From Isoetes taiwanensis (Eukaryota > Streptophyta > Lycopodiopsida > Isoetales > Isoetaceae), in assembly GCA_021234155.1 (NCBI GenBank), contig JAJEKV010000071.1, forward strand, positions 3,036,483-3,100,482: DNA of 64,000 bases, in the 5' to 3' direction. The position numbers and the translations under genes are program-made. This document shows positions 11,401 through 21,499 of the stretch, piece after piece. The number at the start of each line of letters is the position of its first letter. The first letter of the stretch is position 1. The notes beneath the pieces were generated by a model, which was given only the letters and a program-made list of their open reading frames with translations, did not search any database and had not been told where the DNA came from.

Positions 11401-11941
11401 ATCGTCTACAGAACCTGCAATAGAATATATTTCTGAGGAGATGGCGGATGGGCAGACATCAAAGTTTTCAAATGGCTTATCAAAGTTCTTAGAATTTTTA
11501 GAATAAGAAATAAGGCCCGAAAAGGAGAGCTCTTGAGCTGGTCCCGATTTTGTGACAGTGCCGATCTTGTAAAATAAACTGCCTTTTCTGATCGACGTAT
11601 TGCAAAGCTCTGTCACAGAATGAATTTTGAATGTGAAACCTAAAGGGTCCTTCAATTCCTCTGCAGTTGGAGTAAATATAGGTGCTTCTAGGAGGTTAAG
11701 CTCCCCAAATACTTTCCAAGTTTGTTTCTTCGTTTTGAAGCCAACCTTCTATTTGCCAACGACCTCAATCTGAGTTTTACCTTAACCAGACCGGATCCAG
11801 TGTATGAGTGGCGAAGTCCAGAGCATCCGCATCTGCATCTGTATCCGCATCATCCAGATTAAGCTCCATATCCAGCATTGAGGTCCTCAAGTATGCTGCT
11901 CGTAATCCGTAAAGAAGAAACCCTAATCTAATCTCGGCCAT
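11383..11941 (-). pseudogene. JmjN-like gene fragment, tentative
   Basis: The minus-strand segment read from about 11735 to 11383 contains LEAPIFTPTAEELKDPLGF followed by TFKIHSVTE. This resembles the JmjN motif (aPvf.PT.eEF.DPl.yi.kI) found at the N terminus of many plant histone demethylases. The rest, ending DDPESSS and a stop, is not recognisable and no JmjC core is present. Upstream, 11941-11777 encodes a short acidic peptide (LNLDDADTDADADALDF) that could be a first exon; the candidate Met at 11939-11941 lies inside the shared GGCCGAGATT promoter motif, so the Met near 11878 is at least as plausible. The two segments are separated by stops. The family call rests on one motif and is uncertain. 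Confidence 0.35.
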
Positions 11942-12022
11942 CGAACTAACTTGAAATTCAAATCTGGACCGTTCAAAATTTAGGGCGTGGTTCACGACAC
12001 ACGCCAAAACATTATAATATAG
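11936..12022 (-). promoter_or_regulatory. Promoter-like module, minus strand
   Basis: Read on the minus strand, TATATTATAATGTTTTGGCG is followed by GAACCACGCCCTAAATTTTG and then GATGGCCGAGATT. The first box, the CCACGCCCTAAATT string and the GGCCGAGATT string occur in the same order upstream of the eIF3f exon at 2721-2786. It sits just before the acidic N-terminal segment of the JmjN-like locus. Confidence 0.45.
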
Positions 12023-12514
12023 GATGCCACAATATGTTGGTGCTAATATAAATAGGCATAGCTAAATGATAACAACTAACTGTCAAAAGCTAAAATAGTT
12101 CCATGCATTAGCCATAGATCTGTATTTTCTTAAGTGGATTTTACAAGAGAACTTGTAGTATAGTATCAGAAACATTGAAACATTGTTTTCTAACCTTGAA
12201 AAAATAGAGTCAAATGTTTGTAAATAATGGAATATCGAAGAAGATCCGTTAGGGTTGCTGAACACTTTAGGGTTCCACCTAATAAAGCTGTAGACGGCGC
12301 TATGGATATGTGTCGAGAGCAAACAACTCAGATTTATTTCTTGAAATTAAAGGTATGAATTACATCTGGATTTTGCATGCAGTAGAATGCGACCTGCTTA
12401 ATGGCCTGTGCAGACCAAAAACCCAGAAGGTACACAGCCTGGAGCTCCATATAAACGACACAAATCCGGCACTTCCAGATGCCTTAAATCGAGTTTTGCA
12501 TGTTTCACATGTTT

Positions 12515-12575
12515 TTACGTATGTTTGCTTTTTTTAGGGCCCGAAGGGCCCAAATTTTTTTTTAGTAGCTATTCA
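12515..12575 (+). repeat. Terminus of dispersed element with GGGCCCGAAGGGCCC hairpin
   Basis: ACGTATGTTTGCTTTTTTTAGGGCCCGAAGGGCCC followed by an A/T run matches one end of the element at 59490-59940 and, inverted, the end near 42425. Only about 60 bp is present; the rest of the element is missing. It abuts the 3' end of the L1-like LINE. Confidence 0.55.
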
Positions 12576-13122
12576 ATTTCTTTTTTATTCTCTCTAGAAT
12601 TGGATTCCATAGTAAACTGGATGCTTGGAAAGAATTAAGTACTGAGATGCCACATATAGAAGATTGGTTAACATCTCCAATAATCTTACTCTTGTCAAGG
12701 TTTAGGTGCACACCCGAGGGAGCAGAGAACTCCCTTATTAGATCCAAAAAGACATTAACATTATTGATATTGGAATCTAGAAAAGCAAAAGTGTCATCTG
12801 CATATTGGGATATTGTGAGGTAATCAGTATTGTTTGGAAGCTTGAAACCAATAATATTCCCAGTTTTTTGAAGATTATCAACACATCTAGTGAGCATCTC
12901 AGCAACAATTAGAAATAGATAGGGAGCCAATGGGCAGCCTTGCCTAACACCTTTTGCTAAAGGGAAAAAATTAGTTGGAGATTTATTAATAAGAACTGTT
13001 GAATTTGACATAGAGTTCAAGCCATGAATGAGAGAAATGATTTTGGAGTGAAAGCCTATTTTCTTTAAGGCAATGTTAATGAAATCCCAATTGACAGTAT
13101 TAAAAGCTCTCTTAAAGTCCAA
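12562..13122 (-). pseudogene. LINE reverse transcriptase segment
   Basis: A 186-residue open segment begins MDFKRAFNTVNWDFI, the usual plant L1 block, and includes GVRQGCPLAPYLFLIVAEML and the catalytic palm motif QYADDTFAFLD. It then has the LNLDKSKI block. It would copy LINE RNA into DNA at a nicked target site. It lacks the later thumb and C-terminal regions, and the finger region upstream (13130-13735) is broken by stops, although NEKEALFNKMKEANF-like and QKNISEKQSAFLPNRY blocks are recognisable. It belongs to the interrupted L1-type element. Confidence 0.92.
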
Positions 13123-13231
13123 CTTTAGAAGAATGCAAGCCTGCTTAAAGATCTTATTCTAGTGAAGGCCTATTGCAGTTATATAATTGTCCAAGTTATA
13201 TCTATTAGGGAGGAAGGCGGATTGTTTTTCA

Positions 13232-13735
13232 CTAATGTTTTTCTGCAGATAAGGCTGGATCCTTTGAGCAATGATTTTTGCACAAAACTTGTAAGTAGAG
13301 TTTGTCAGAGAAATTGGCCTCCTTCATTTTATTGAAGAGAGCTTCCTTTTCCTGGATCCTGGATAAATGTCTGCTTTTGGCCCAGTTTTTTATCCAATCC
13401 TTTGCTTTTTTTATCTTGAAGTAAAATTGTTTCATAGAACAATTGGGAGGCCTAGATTCAATGGACTGATAAAAGTCTGCAAATTCCTTATTGAAGGTTT
13501 TGTCCTGTAGAAAAGAACAGTTGAACTTAAAAGGGATATTGCCATCTCTAGGAATTCTCAGAAGATGCTTGATATAAAGAAATTGAGGTTGGTAATCTGA
13601 AATGGAAGTGCCCGCATCACTTGTGACAAAACAATTACCCCAGAAATCCGAGTTTGGATTGGAAACATAGAATCTGTCTAGAGCACAATAGATCCTGTCA
13701 TGATGCTTTTGTTTATTAGACCAAGTATAGATTGA
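13232..13735 (-). pseudogene. LINE ORF2 linker and finger region, decayed
   Basis: Minus-strand reading from 13735 gives TWSNKQKHHDRIYCALDRFY, which is the end of the endonuclease domain. It continues with FVTSDAGTSISDYQPQFLY, then FKIKKAKDWIKNWAKSRHL and KNISEKQSAFLPNRYNLDN. These are standard L1 ORF2 landmarks between endonuclease and reverse transcriptase, in more than one frame. The segment joins the endonuclease half at 14890-15430 once the nested LINE is removed. Confidence 0.8.
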
Positions 13736-13736
13736 G

Positions 13737-14890
13737 ATGGAAGGAAGGAAGGAAGGAAGGAAGGAAGGAAGTTATTTTTATCGTCCACGGAGACCAATCG
13801 GTCTATGGGACCCAATACAAAAGCGCAGCAAGCGGATTACTATCCGGATTAAAAAACCCCCGCCCCGAAGGGTTTTCGAGCAGCAATCAGCCTGCTGACA
13901 AACTGTTCTAATATACAAAATTCAAAAACACACAAATATATACACTCATGCACCGCACCCATAGTGCCTGATCAGCGGGTAGCCAGGCGGGGGCAAAGGT
14001 GAGCTCGCAGATCTAGTACCTCCTGAATGTACGACCCCAGAGCACGTACGACCCCAGAGCACGTACTGACGGTGTATTCATCAGCAAATGTAGGGGCAAG
14101 TCCGGCCGTACTAAGGGAGCGTATCTGGCCCGAATCTGACTGAATGCTGGGCAACTCTGGAAAGTGTGAGACTCATCCTCAATGGCACCCGTTTGACAGC
14201 ACTGACAGAGCCTGTCCTGGCAGGGCTCCCCAATCCACCTGCCCGTCTCGATGCGAAGATGGTGGGCACCTGTGCAAATGGAGGCAATGAGTCTGCGCTT
14301 TTTCAGGGGCAGCTGGGAACGCAGGTAGAGCTGCGGGCCCCAGGCTAACACGGGGTTGATGTGCTCCTTGTAATGGGCCGTTTTGACTTGCTCTAGAGTG
14401 CCGGGGTCCCAGAGCTTGCCAAGGAAGCAAGCGTCCAGGTACTCCCGTGCAGGCTGTCACAATCGGCCTCTGTGTCCACCTGCACGCACCTATGCTCATG
14501 CATGTTCCATCTGGCGAACCACTGATCTCTCTTACTCCTCCAACAGGCCCTGAGCCGCTGCGGGCCCATTGCCACAGCGTAAGCCAGGTGCGGGAGCCGA
14601 GCATCACCCATATTAACCACTTTCTGAAAATAGACGATGTGTCTATCAAGGGCTGCTTGCTGAAGCGGCAAGAATCCAGTTTCCTGCAGTAGAATCTGAT
14701 AGGGGACTGAAGGTTTTACCCCAAGTGCCCGTGCCAAAAATGCCTTCTGCACCTGCTCCAAGTCATTCCAGTTCGCCAAAGAGACGACCGGGCCCCAAAC
14801 CTCGACCCCGTACAGAAGGACAGGCTCGACCAGTGCCCGAAACAGATGTGACTGATGGCCCCAATCATAGAGCTCTGCCTGGTGAGGAAA
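13737..14890 (-). mobile_element. 5'-truncated LINE of a second family, nested in the L1
   Basis: On the minus strand 14890-13972 encodes the C-terminal part of a different LINE ORF2: EPVLLYGVEVWGPVVS, then WNDLEQVQKAFLARALGVK, LLQETGFLPLQQAALDRH, and a terminal CQCCQTGAIEDESHTFQSCP zinc-binding block (C..C...E.ESH....CP). The 3' untranslated part ends with TTGGTCTCCGTGGACGATAA and a (TTCC)n tail that reads as (GGAA)n on the plus strand at 13740-13770. The reverse transcriptase core is absent, so this is a typical 5'-truncated insertion. It lies inside the endonuclease of the L1-like element. Related 3' ends occur at 51731-52850 and 53663-53790. Confidence 0.9.
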
Positions 14891-15430
14891 TGTGAATCAA
14901 AGCCGAGTCATTTATCAAGTTGTCCCAATTAATTCTCTCAGTAGTGGTCATGTTAATTATGTTACCAAGTTTCATGTCTCAGACTGGTATGTTATTGAAA
15001 TCTCCAGCAAGTATCCAGTCAATTGATGGGTTGCTCTTAATCCAAGAGCTTATCTCAGGCCAAAGAGTTTCCCTTTCCTTTGGATTAGTAGAGGCATAGA
15101 GATTTATAATCCCAAAATTGGAATTGCTCACAGAAAAGGTGACTGCTTGCCACATTTTGGAAATACTGTTACAAAAAGGAAGGTGTTGTAGATTTTTCCA
15201 AATGATGGCCATCCCCCCTTTAGTACCATTTGCTTCCATCCAAAGGGAGGAAGCCCCAGGATAAATCCAATCCCCTAGGTTAGAGGCTTCAAAATTTGGG
15301 AGTTTAAGTTCCTGAAGTAATTAAGACAATATCTGCATTGTATTGCCTTATTTGAGAGATTGCTCTCCTTCTTTTCAGAGGCCCTTTAATTCCTCTTAGA
15401 TTCCAGCTAAGTATCATTAGGAGATAAGGA
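14890..15430 (-). pseudogene. LINE endonuclease half (ORF2 N terminus)
   Basis: ORF2 opens with ILSWNLRGIKGPLKRRRAI (SWNxRG is the canonical start of plant L1 endonuclease). It continues with GGMAIIWKNL, AVTFSVSNSNFGIINLYAS and the catalytic-region block WILAGDFNNIPV, in which GDFN is the conserved AP-endonuclease motif. The domain stops near 14890 at the junction with the nested LINE and resumes at 13735. Several stops are present. Confidence 0.88.
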
Positions 15431-15451
15431 AATATCAGAACAAAGAAAGGA

Positions 15452-17045
15452 TTATTTGGCTCTCCCAAAATTTCTATTCTTTTGCTTGTTTTTCTTACTT
15501 CTGGTATTATTAGCTGGGGCAGTAACAACATAATTAGGAGTAGAAGTTTTAGATTTAGATTTAGCACTAGGCATTTTATCTCTTAGATGTTCATCATCCC
15601 CCCAATTATCCTTAACATAATTTTCTTTATCACTTTCTATCTTATGATCACTATCAGGAATACCTCCAGGTATGAACTCAAACATTTTATTCATATTATT
15701 ATCAGATAGACATTTTTTAGTATTATTATGAAAAGGTACTTGTCTGGAAGGTTGATTTCCTTTGTCCTTGACCTGTGTGTTGCTGATGAGCTCTGGGCTG
15801 AGACTATTTGGAACCTCTTTGTGTGTCATGTATTTGCTCTCTCTCTGGAGTATCCCATACCACTTTATTATCTAACTCTTTGCTTATCAGATCTAGATTT
15901 TGATTGACCTGTGCAATCTCAAGCTGACCGGAATTCATTAAATTCTCAAGCATGCCTTCTTGTAATATAGCTAATTGCTCTTCAATAGCAGGAGAAATGA
16001 CCTGTGATGTTTGTTTTGATGGAGAATGATTTTTATCAAGGTCAATGAGTGGTTCTAAATTTATAGGAGAAGGGGAATTTTGCAAAGGAACAGGTTTCTG
16101 CAAGAGAACAGGAGTAATAGTGGTGGAAGTATTGGCAGAATTACAAACAAAGGAATTGGCCATTTTCTCATGATTTTCAAAACTCAACATTAAGTTAGGG
16201 TCATGGTTAGTATTAAAATTTGCAAGTACCTGAAATTGGTTCGAGCAGTGGATCTTGTCAGTCGAAGAAATTCGCTTTGAGTTGCAGATTTCTACTTCAG
16301 AAATATGTTGCTTAATCTCAATTTTCCTTGCACTTTTGTTTGCATCAGAATTTGTGATTGATGCAGCTGAATGCTTATCTGGCAATTTCTTTTCTTCCAA
16401 TTTGGAATCATAACAGTCCTTTTCCATTTGAGCTTGACTTTTCCTTATTGGAATATAGGTTGAGTGGCTTTTGTTAATTAATGAATCTCCCTTACTATTT
16501 ATGGGGAAGTCCAATAATGCTAAAGGCTTGGCTTTGTTCAAGCATTTTGCATCATTCATGATTCTGTCGAGAGTTGAATGCAGCTCCTCAGTTGATGCTT
16601 GAGCTTGTACCATTGAAGCTTTCCTTTGTAAAGAAAGTCACCATGCTTTTGGAGAACTCTTATTCCTGTAGAATTTTTCCCAATCTCAGTTACATAGCTG
16701 TCATTTGACTTTGAGGTAGTGATTACAATGTCTTGATTCTGCTTTTGCTTTTCCAACCTTTTCTTTTGGATTCTCTTCTGAGATCCATTTACCTTCCTCC
16801 AAGCAAATTCCTGATTGCTTGTGTCAATTATCCTGGTAATTCTTGCCTGTAAATTTTGATCTGTAAGTGCTTGCACATTAGGGTCTTTAAGTGTCATAGG
16901 TACATTGGAATTCCCAGCAGTCTCTGTCTGATTCAAATCATTAGCAGGAAGTTTACTCCCTACTGTTTCATGTTGCTGCATGAATATTGTTTTGCATCTT
17001 TCATACCAAAAGTGCCTATTGCCACAGGACTGACAATGAGGAGGC
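15452..17045 (-). pseudogene. LINE ORF1-like region (RNA-binding/gag-like)
   Basis: Three overlapping frames (16981-16556, 16613-15804 and 15829-15452) read as one long polar protein rich in N, S, K and Q. It is preceded by a cysteine-histidine knuckle, CQSCGNRHFWYERC. The H is one position earlier than in the usual CX2CX4HX4C pattern. Two frameshifts separate the segments. Size and position fit ORF1 of a plant L1 element, whose product coats the element RNA. No domain is recognised in the long middle part. Confidence 0.65.
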
Positions 17046-17090
17046 AGACTCGACTATCTTAGTGATAGAAATGAGAATTTACCTCTGGGG

Positions 17091-17318
17091 GTGGGCTTTG
17101 AGATTGATATCGATGTGTTCAAGATGCACAAAGCCCCGGCAAATATGACATGTAGGGTCATCAGTCCAGAGCACTTGGACACTCTATATGAATCATTTAT
17201 CAGCCATCAGATGCACCCTCCCTGTGCTGATGTTGTGCCCTTCGACCCAGAGACCGAACGGGCCATAAAGTGGAAGAATGCCACAGATTTGAAAGATACA
17301 TATAGTTTTGGATTGTAA
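17091..17318 (+). CDS. Unidentified coding-like segment A
   Basis: A 75-residue open segment with MTCRVISPEHLDTLYESFIS, then ADVVPFDPETERAIKWKN. The balanced amino-acid composition looks like real protein. The phrase ISPEHLDTLYESFIS...P..ADVVPFD is vaguely like a ParB-type fold (a short helix pair followed by a beta strand), but this is a weak impression. It may be an exon of a gene or transposon ORF continuing through 17991-18290, 18914-19180 and 19360-19733 on the same strand. It begins about 45 bp after the L1-like element ends. No function is assigned. Confidence 0.35.
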   Translation: MGFEIDIDVFKMHKAPANMTCRVISPEHLDTLYESFISHQMHPPCADVVPFDPETERAIKWKNATDLKDTYSFGL

Positions 17319-17990
17319 ATGGGTGAAAGCATGTTGTAGTGGAACACCCTGGGTGTCCCCCCTGTCCTCCTAAAAATGTGGTGGGAGATATCAAATTTGT
17401 GGTGCGATTTTAAATGTTTGTTTGGCGCCTAGTGATGTACTGCCCGGATTCAATCATTTCCTGAACTGTAACAACCCGATTCCTACGCCACCCGTCCCAT
17501 TCCAATCTCCACCGAACCGATTTCTAAACCCACGACCCACCCGCGCCTTTCCTGAAGCACACGGCTATGGCACTTAATCCGGTTGTGGATCAATCCGGTT
17601 CATACCTTCAATCATTTAATTTGGAAGCAAATCTACCACAGGTAAGAGAAAGAGAACTCCAGAACAAGAACGGGATCATAAAAGACGCCAAAGGAAAAAA
17701 GACAAAGGGAAGCTAAAGAAGAATTAGCAAAAATTGCAACAAAGAGAGGGAGGATCCACCGAAACGGCCTCTACCAAAGCGCCGGATGGTATTAAAATTG
17801 TTATCTTCATTTCATAGCACCACTAAAGGCTTGTCTAACAAAATGATAAGAAAGAGGTTTTACTAGATTATCCGCAGGATGACACAATGGACAGCTGCTT
17901 TTGGTGAAGAGCTGAAAGATTTGCAAGCCAAGAGCATTGTGGTCAGCAACCTCGGATTTCCATTCAACTTGTGAAGAAGTCTAACAAAGA

Positions 17991-18290
17991 ATGACAGTTT
18001 TAGCGACCAAGAGTAGTTGCCTTGCTATGGCCGTAAGAGGAAGCATTAATACCGAAAGTGCTAATCCTGTCAGTGCTTGGGGTTTTGGTAAACTGCTGGG
18101 TGTTCATCCTAGGAATCTTACCAAAGCAAAATTGAAGAGGGAAGAGATAGATTGCAAAGGGGGGAAATGGGTTTTGTACAAAAGAGTTAGAAGAGCAGGT
18201 CATAGAACTTGTGCAAAAATTTTGGACCGAAAAAGTAGGGTCTCTCAAATGCAAAGGATGTTAAGTTCGAAGATTGGAACGAAAATGTAA
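17991..18290 (+). CDS. Unidentified coding-like segment B
   Basis: About 99 residues, including GFGKLLGVHPRNLTKAKLKR, KGGKWVLYKRVRRAGHRT and KSRVSQMQRMLSSKIGTKM. It is basic (K/R-rich), which would suit nucleic-acid binding, and a basic KRKRTPEQERDHKRRQRKKD stretch is encoded just upstream near 17645-17705. No family recognised. The first ATG has no special context and the segment could be an exon. It ends about 70 bp before a GTGGTG-rich tandem array. Confidence 0.35.
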   Translation: MTVLATKSSCLAMAVRGSINTESANPVSAWGFGKLLGVHPRNLTKAKLKREEIDCKGGKWVLYKRVRRAGHRTCAKILDRKSRVSQMQRMLSSKIGTKM

Positions 18291-18359
18291 GAGAGGATCA
18301 TGCCACTCACTATCCGGAAGAATCACAGGTTATTTCATTTCTTCATCTTCACCACATTT

Positions 18360-18890
18360 TTATTGTTAATGTGGTATGTGGTTAGTGATTGCTTGTGATA
18401 TGTGGTTCTTTGTGGTTAGTGATTGCTTGTGGTGTGTGGTGCCTATTAATGCCGTGATATATGATATGTGTCTAGTGTGGTGAGGCACGTGGTGTGAAAT
18501 AAATGCTGTCAATATATGCTTTGTGGTGCCTAGTGTGGTGAATAACATGGTGTAAAATACATGCTGTAATATATGCTATGTGGTGCCTAGTGTGGTGAAA
18601 AATATGGTGTAAAATAAATGCTCTAAATATACGCTTTGTGGTGCCTAGTGTGGTGAATAACATGGTGTAAAATAAATCTTTGTAATATATGCTATGTGGT
18701 CCCTAGTGTGGTGAATAACATGGTGTGGTGTCTAGTGTGGTGCCTAGTGTGGTGCCGGTGTGGTGCCTAGTGTGGTGCCTAGTGTGGTTAAAAATATGGT
18801 GTAAAATAAATGTCAGTAATATATTCTATGGGTGCCTAGCGTGGTGAATAACGAGGTGTAAAATGAATGTCCGTAATATATGCTATGTTT
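18360..18890. repeat. 57 bp tandem array (GTGGTGCCTAG satellite)
   Basis: About seven copies of a ~57 bp unit, TATATGCTATGTGGTGCCTA...GTGGTGAATAACATGGTGTAAAATAAATG, run from about 18455 to 18890. Inside one unit (18722-18790) the 12 bp word TGTGGTGCCTAG is further amplified. Looser GTGGTTAGTGATTGCTTGTG repeats precede it at 18378-18440. Confidence 0.9.
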
Positions 18891-18913
18891 AATAGAAATC
18901 TCAATCGCTTAAA

Positions 18914-19180
18914 TTGAGGGTGAAAGTGACACACGTAAAAATTACCTTAAGGATGGACAGAATGGGACAGAGAATCATTGGAAATCATGTCACATCAAAT
19001 GCAAGGTCAATCATTCAAAAGTCGGATGTGCGAGAAGCATTGGGGAAAACCATAAATCTAGTTTTGCATGCGACATTGGCTTATCACAATCCAAATATGG
19101 CGGAAGAAAACGTAAGGAGAACACGAGCACAAACAATTTCACCACCAAATGCAAATGATCCGGTAGGACCTATACTTTGA
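18914..19180 (+). CDS. Unidentified coding-like segment C
   Basis: About 88 residues with MDRMGQRIIGNHVTSNARS, DVREALGKTINLVLHATLAY and NMAEENVRRTRAQTISPPNA. Composition is protein-like but I know no matching family. It follows the 57 bp array directly and may be an exon of the same unit as segments A, B and D. Confidence 0.3.
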   Translation: MRVKVTHVKITLRMDRMGQRIIGNHVTSNARSIIQKSDVREALGKTINLVLHATLAYHNPNMAEENVRRTRAQTISPPNANDPVGPIL

Positions 19181-19359
19181 GCAAATAAACCAGAAATCAG
19201 TAGGCGATATTAGAGGAGCGGAGGACCCATGAATTCGAGGTATTCTAGGCTTAAAACATAGGTTAATTCCCGATGGGCTTAATGATTAGAAGCCAAGGCG
19301 CTGATAGGCTGTTGCCTTTCTTTGTAGTAGATGTTGTTTTACACGAGATGATGTTGTTT

Positions 19360-19733
19360 ACACAGATGCGCCGGGAGACTTAACAGCCGGTGCGGTACCC
19401 GGCGGGTTCTCGGGGTGGTGTATGATTCTCGAGGATGAGTTCTCAGCTCTCCCCAGGCTTGAGGAAGCGGATATGTTCATCCAACTAAAGCAGGAAATGA
19501 TCCATGCTTCAGCCATTAAAAAAGTGCTCGACAGGCCAGATGCATGGAGACACAACAACCTGAGACAATACTTTATGAATCAGATCATAAGTGGGAGCGT
19601 AAACGAAGCTCATGTTTTAGTGTTGCCGGATTACACCAACTATTCAGCGAAAACACTTGATGAAGTCTTGAACGCATTTGGAAGAAGAAGAGTTACGAGA
19701 TCTCACAATGCGATCTCGATTGAGGCCCAGTAA
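19360..19733 (+). CDS. Unidentified coding-like segment D
   Basis: The frame is open from about 19360 (TDAPGDLTAGAVPGGFSGW) through MILEDEFSALPRLEEADMF, AIKKVLDRPDAWRHNNLRQY and HVLVLPDYTNYSAKTLDEVL to a TAA at 19731-19733. Beginning the protein only at the internal ATG (19422) would cut off a well-formed upstream stretch, so this is more likely a last exon. The tail is basic (NAFGRRRVTRSHNAISIEAQ). No family recognised. Confidence 0.4.
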
Positions 19734-19898
19734 CTGTATGTCATCTCTAATGCATTTTGATAATACTAGAAGCTCAGGGTTATAGTTTTCCCTGATTTTT
19801 CTGCATACTTCATTTCATAAGAAGTATGAACTATTCTACCGGGTATGGTAGATTTCCATATGTATTTTTCTCCCTTTGAAATATAAAAACAACGTTTG

Positions 19899-19956
19899 CA
19901 TCACCACAGCTTCACCACAGTTTTCACCACGGCTTTCACCACAGATTTCACCATAA
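19899..19956. repeat. Short CACCACAG minisatellite
   Basis: Four to five copies of (C/T)TTCACCACAG separated by 4-6 bases. It shares the CACCAC word with the arrays at 18.4, 21.5 and 26.0 kb. Confidence 0.7.
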
Positions 19957-20261
19957 TCAGCCAGGGGCATTGACCATTTTTGACCCGGTCAGAAAATGGA
20001 ATGGCTCTCAGATTCCTGATAGTATCTTGACTGATTTTGGTGACAGCAATATATGGATCCCAAATTAGGTCCCTGAATTGATATGAAAGTATTAGGAAAA
20101 TCCACTTACTGTGGCAATTGTGTAAAGGGTACTTTTATGAATATAAAGAAGTTTCTGTTTTGCATTCTCATTTTTTATGCTTCAGTTACAGAAATTTGTA
20201 CTTGAATGTTGAATGAATTCCAAGGTATAACTGGATTAAACTGAATTAAACTGAATTAAAC

Positions 20262-20632
20262 TTGCACAAGGCCCAAGTAGACATATGGGTGAGATCAAAG
20301 AAAGGCACTAAGGCCTGTGGTAAAACAGAATTAGAAATTTACACAAGGCACAAATTTACACAAGACACAAAGCCATTATAAACTATTTTCTCGATTAAAC
20401 AAAAGGCACAAGGCCTGGATTACAGTCGGCACAAGGCCATCATATGTTAAAACAAGATACCGTAATACTTGTAATTAGAAATTTACACAAGGTTCAAAAG
20501 GCACAAGGCCATCATATATTCAAAAAGGCACTAAGGCCATCATATATTACAAAGAGGCACTAAGGCCTCAGATCACAAGGGGTGAGTTCACAAGGGGTGA
20601 GATCAAATGAAGGCACTAAGGCCTATATACCA
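20262..20632. repeat. Cluster of AGGCAC(T)AAGGCC words
   Basis: At least eight copies of GGCAC(A/TA)AGGCC occur near 20264, 20302, 20403, 20428, 20498, 20525, 20555 and 20608. Several are followed by ATCATATATTA. Spacing varies from about 25 to 100 bp, so this is a cluster of a short conserved word, not a simple tandem repeat. Two GTGAG(A/T)TCA(A/C) strings next to CACAAGGG are also repeated. Confidence 0.75.
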
Positions 20633-20789
20633 TCTGCTTTTCAAAAAAAATACAAAGGCACAAAAGGCACGTAGACTAACTTGATCAAAAGAAAAAAAAA
20701 AAAATTGTTGCGGACTTCAAACTTCATCCTCAGAAAAAAAGTGAAGAAAATTAGTTTAGAATACATAAAAGAAAGCAAAAATTTAATGC

Positions 20790-21283
20790 ATGCATGCTAC
20801 TTACTCAGAGAACATTTTGGAGTTCCAAAAAACTTCATGTTCTTCTTCGTCTTCTACCTCTTCTTCTTCTTCTTCTCTTCGGTCTTCGCTCGATTCGTTA
20901 TCGTAATCTTGGGAATCAAATTGATCATCGAAGAAGCTTCATCGGAAGGAATCGAATTAGAGGAGGATTCCACCTCTTCCTCGAAAGTCTCAAAGATCTT
21001 CGTGAGCTTTAAGAGGTGGAATGAGACTCGTGAGCTCTCGTGCTCGGGGCTCTCTGCACCGGGCTCTCGTGTTCTGCTCCAGCAAATGGTAATTTGGCCA
21101 AGATCCTATTTCATAACTGGCCATCACCTGTGCCAAAGGAATTGAAAGCAGTTTCCGGCGCTTAGGGGAGGGAGAGCGAGAGCGAGAGGGAGAGGGAGAG
21201 GCAGAGCTGGAGGGAGAGCGGCAGCGGCAGCGCTTCGACATTCTGTTGGAAGGAATTGGACGATGCTTCTCCTTCACGACCAT
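20790..21283 (-). CDS. Possible nuclear protein, SR-like start and acidic tail
   Basis: On the minus strand, MSKRCRCRSPSSSASPSPSR with further SRSPSPKRRK (about 21241-21160) is followed, in another frame, by an acidic run DNESSEDREEEEEEEVEDEE (near 20880). The gap in frame could be an intron or decay. Serine/arginine-rich and acidic low-complexity sequence is typical of nuclear proteins but gives no family. The DNA of the SR part (AGCGAGAGCGAGAGGGAGAG on the plus strand) is itself repetitive, so the protein reading could be accidental. Confidence 0.3.
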
Positions 21284-21460
21284 AGCCTATAAAGGCTGGC
21301 GTGAAATTAATTTCGTAGGCTACGATTTTAGGATTTCGTACCATTAGCATCTTTATTCCTTAAGATTTAGTACCATTAGCATCTTTATTCCTAAAGATTT
21401 AGTAGGCAACTAATAATAACCTCGAAAGGACCATTATTTTATTTTCTAAAAAACATAAAA

Positions 21461-21484
21461 AAAAATATATATATATATATATAT
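21461..21484. repeat. (AT)n microsatellite
   Basis: About ten AT dinucleotides follow a run of A. It sits just before the 218 bp array. Confidence 0.9.
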
Positions 21485-21499
21485 CTATCCTGAATTGGC

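Larger units (their letters stand above)
12562..17045 (-). mobile_element. L1-type LINE, interrupted by a second LINE
   Basis: Read right to left, the element has a zinc-knuckle-like CQSCGNRHFWYERC (about 17025-16984), a long lysine/asparagine-rich ORF1-like region, the start of ORF2 with MILSWNLRGIKGPLKRR (about 15430), an endonuclease domain, and reverse transcriptase with VRQGCPLAPYLF and QYADDT. Between endonuclease and reverse transcriptase it is split by another LINE at about 13737-14890; the reading resumes on the far side with TWSNKQKHHDRIYCALDRFY. Stops and frameshifts throughout make it dead. The 5' end is lost near 17045 and the 3' end stops shortly after the reverse transcriptase palm, next to the hairpin terminus at 12515-12575. 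Confidence 0.9.

Noticed and set aside
18360-18890. CRISPR-like regular repeats
   Set aside because: Units are contiguous with no unique spacers and the host is a plant; this is a satellite.
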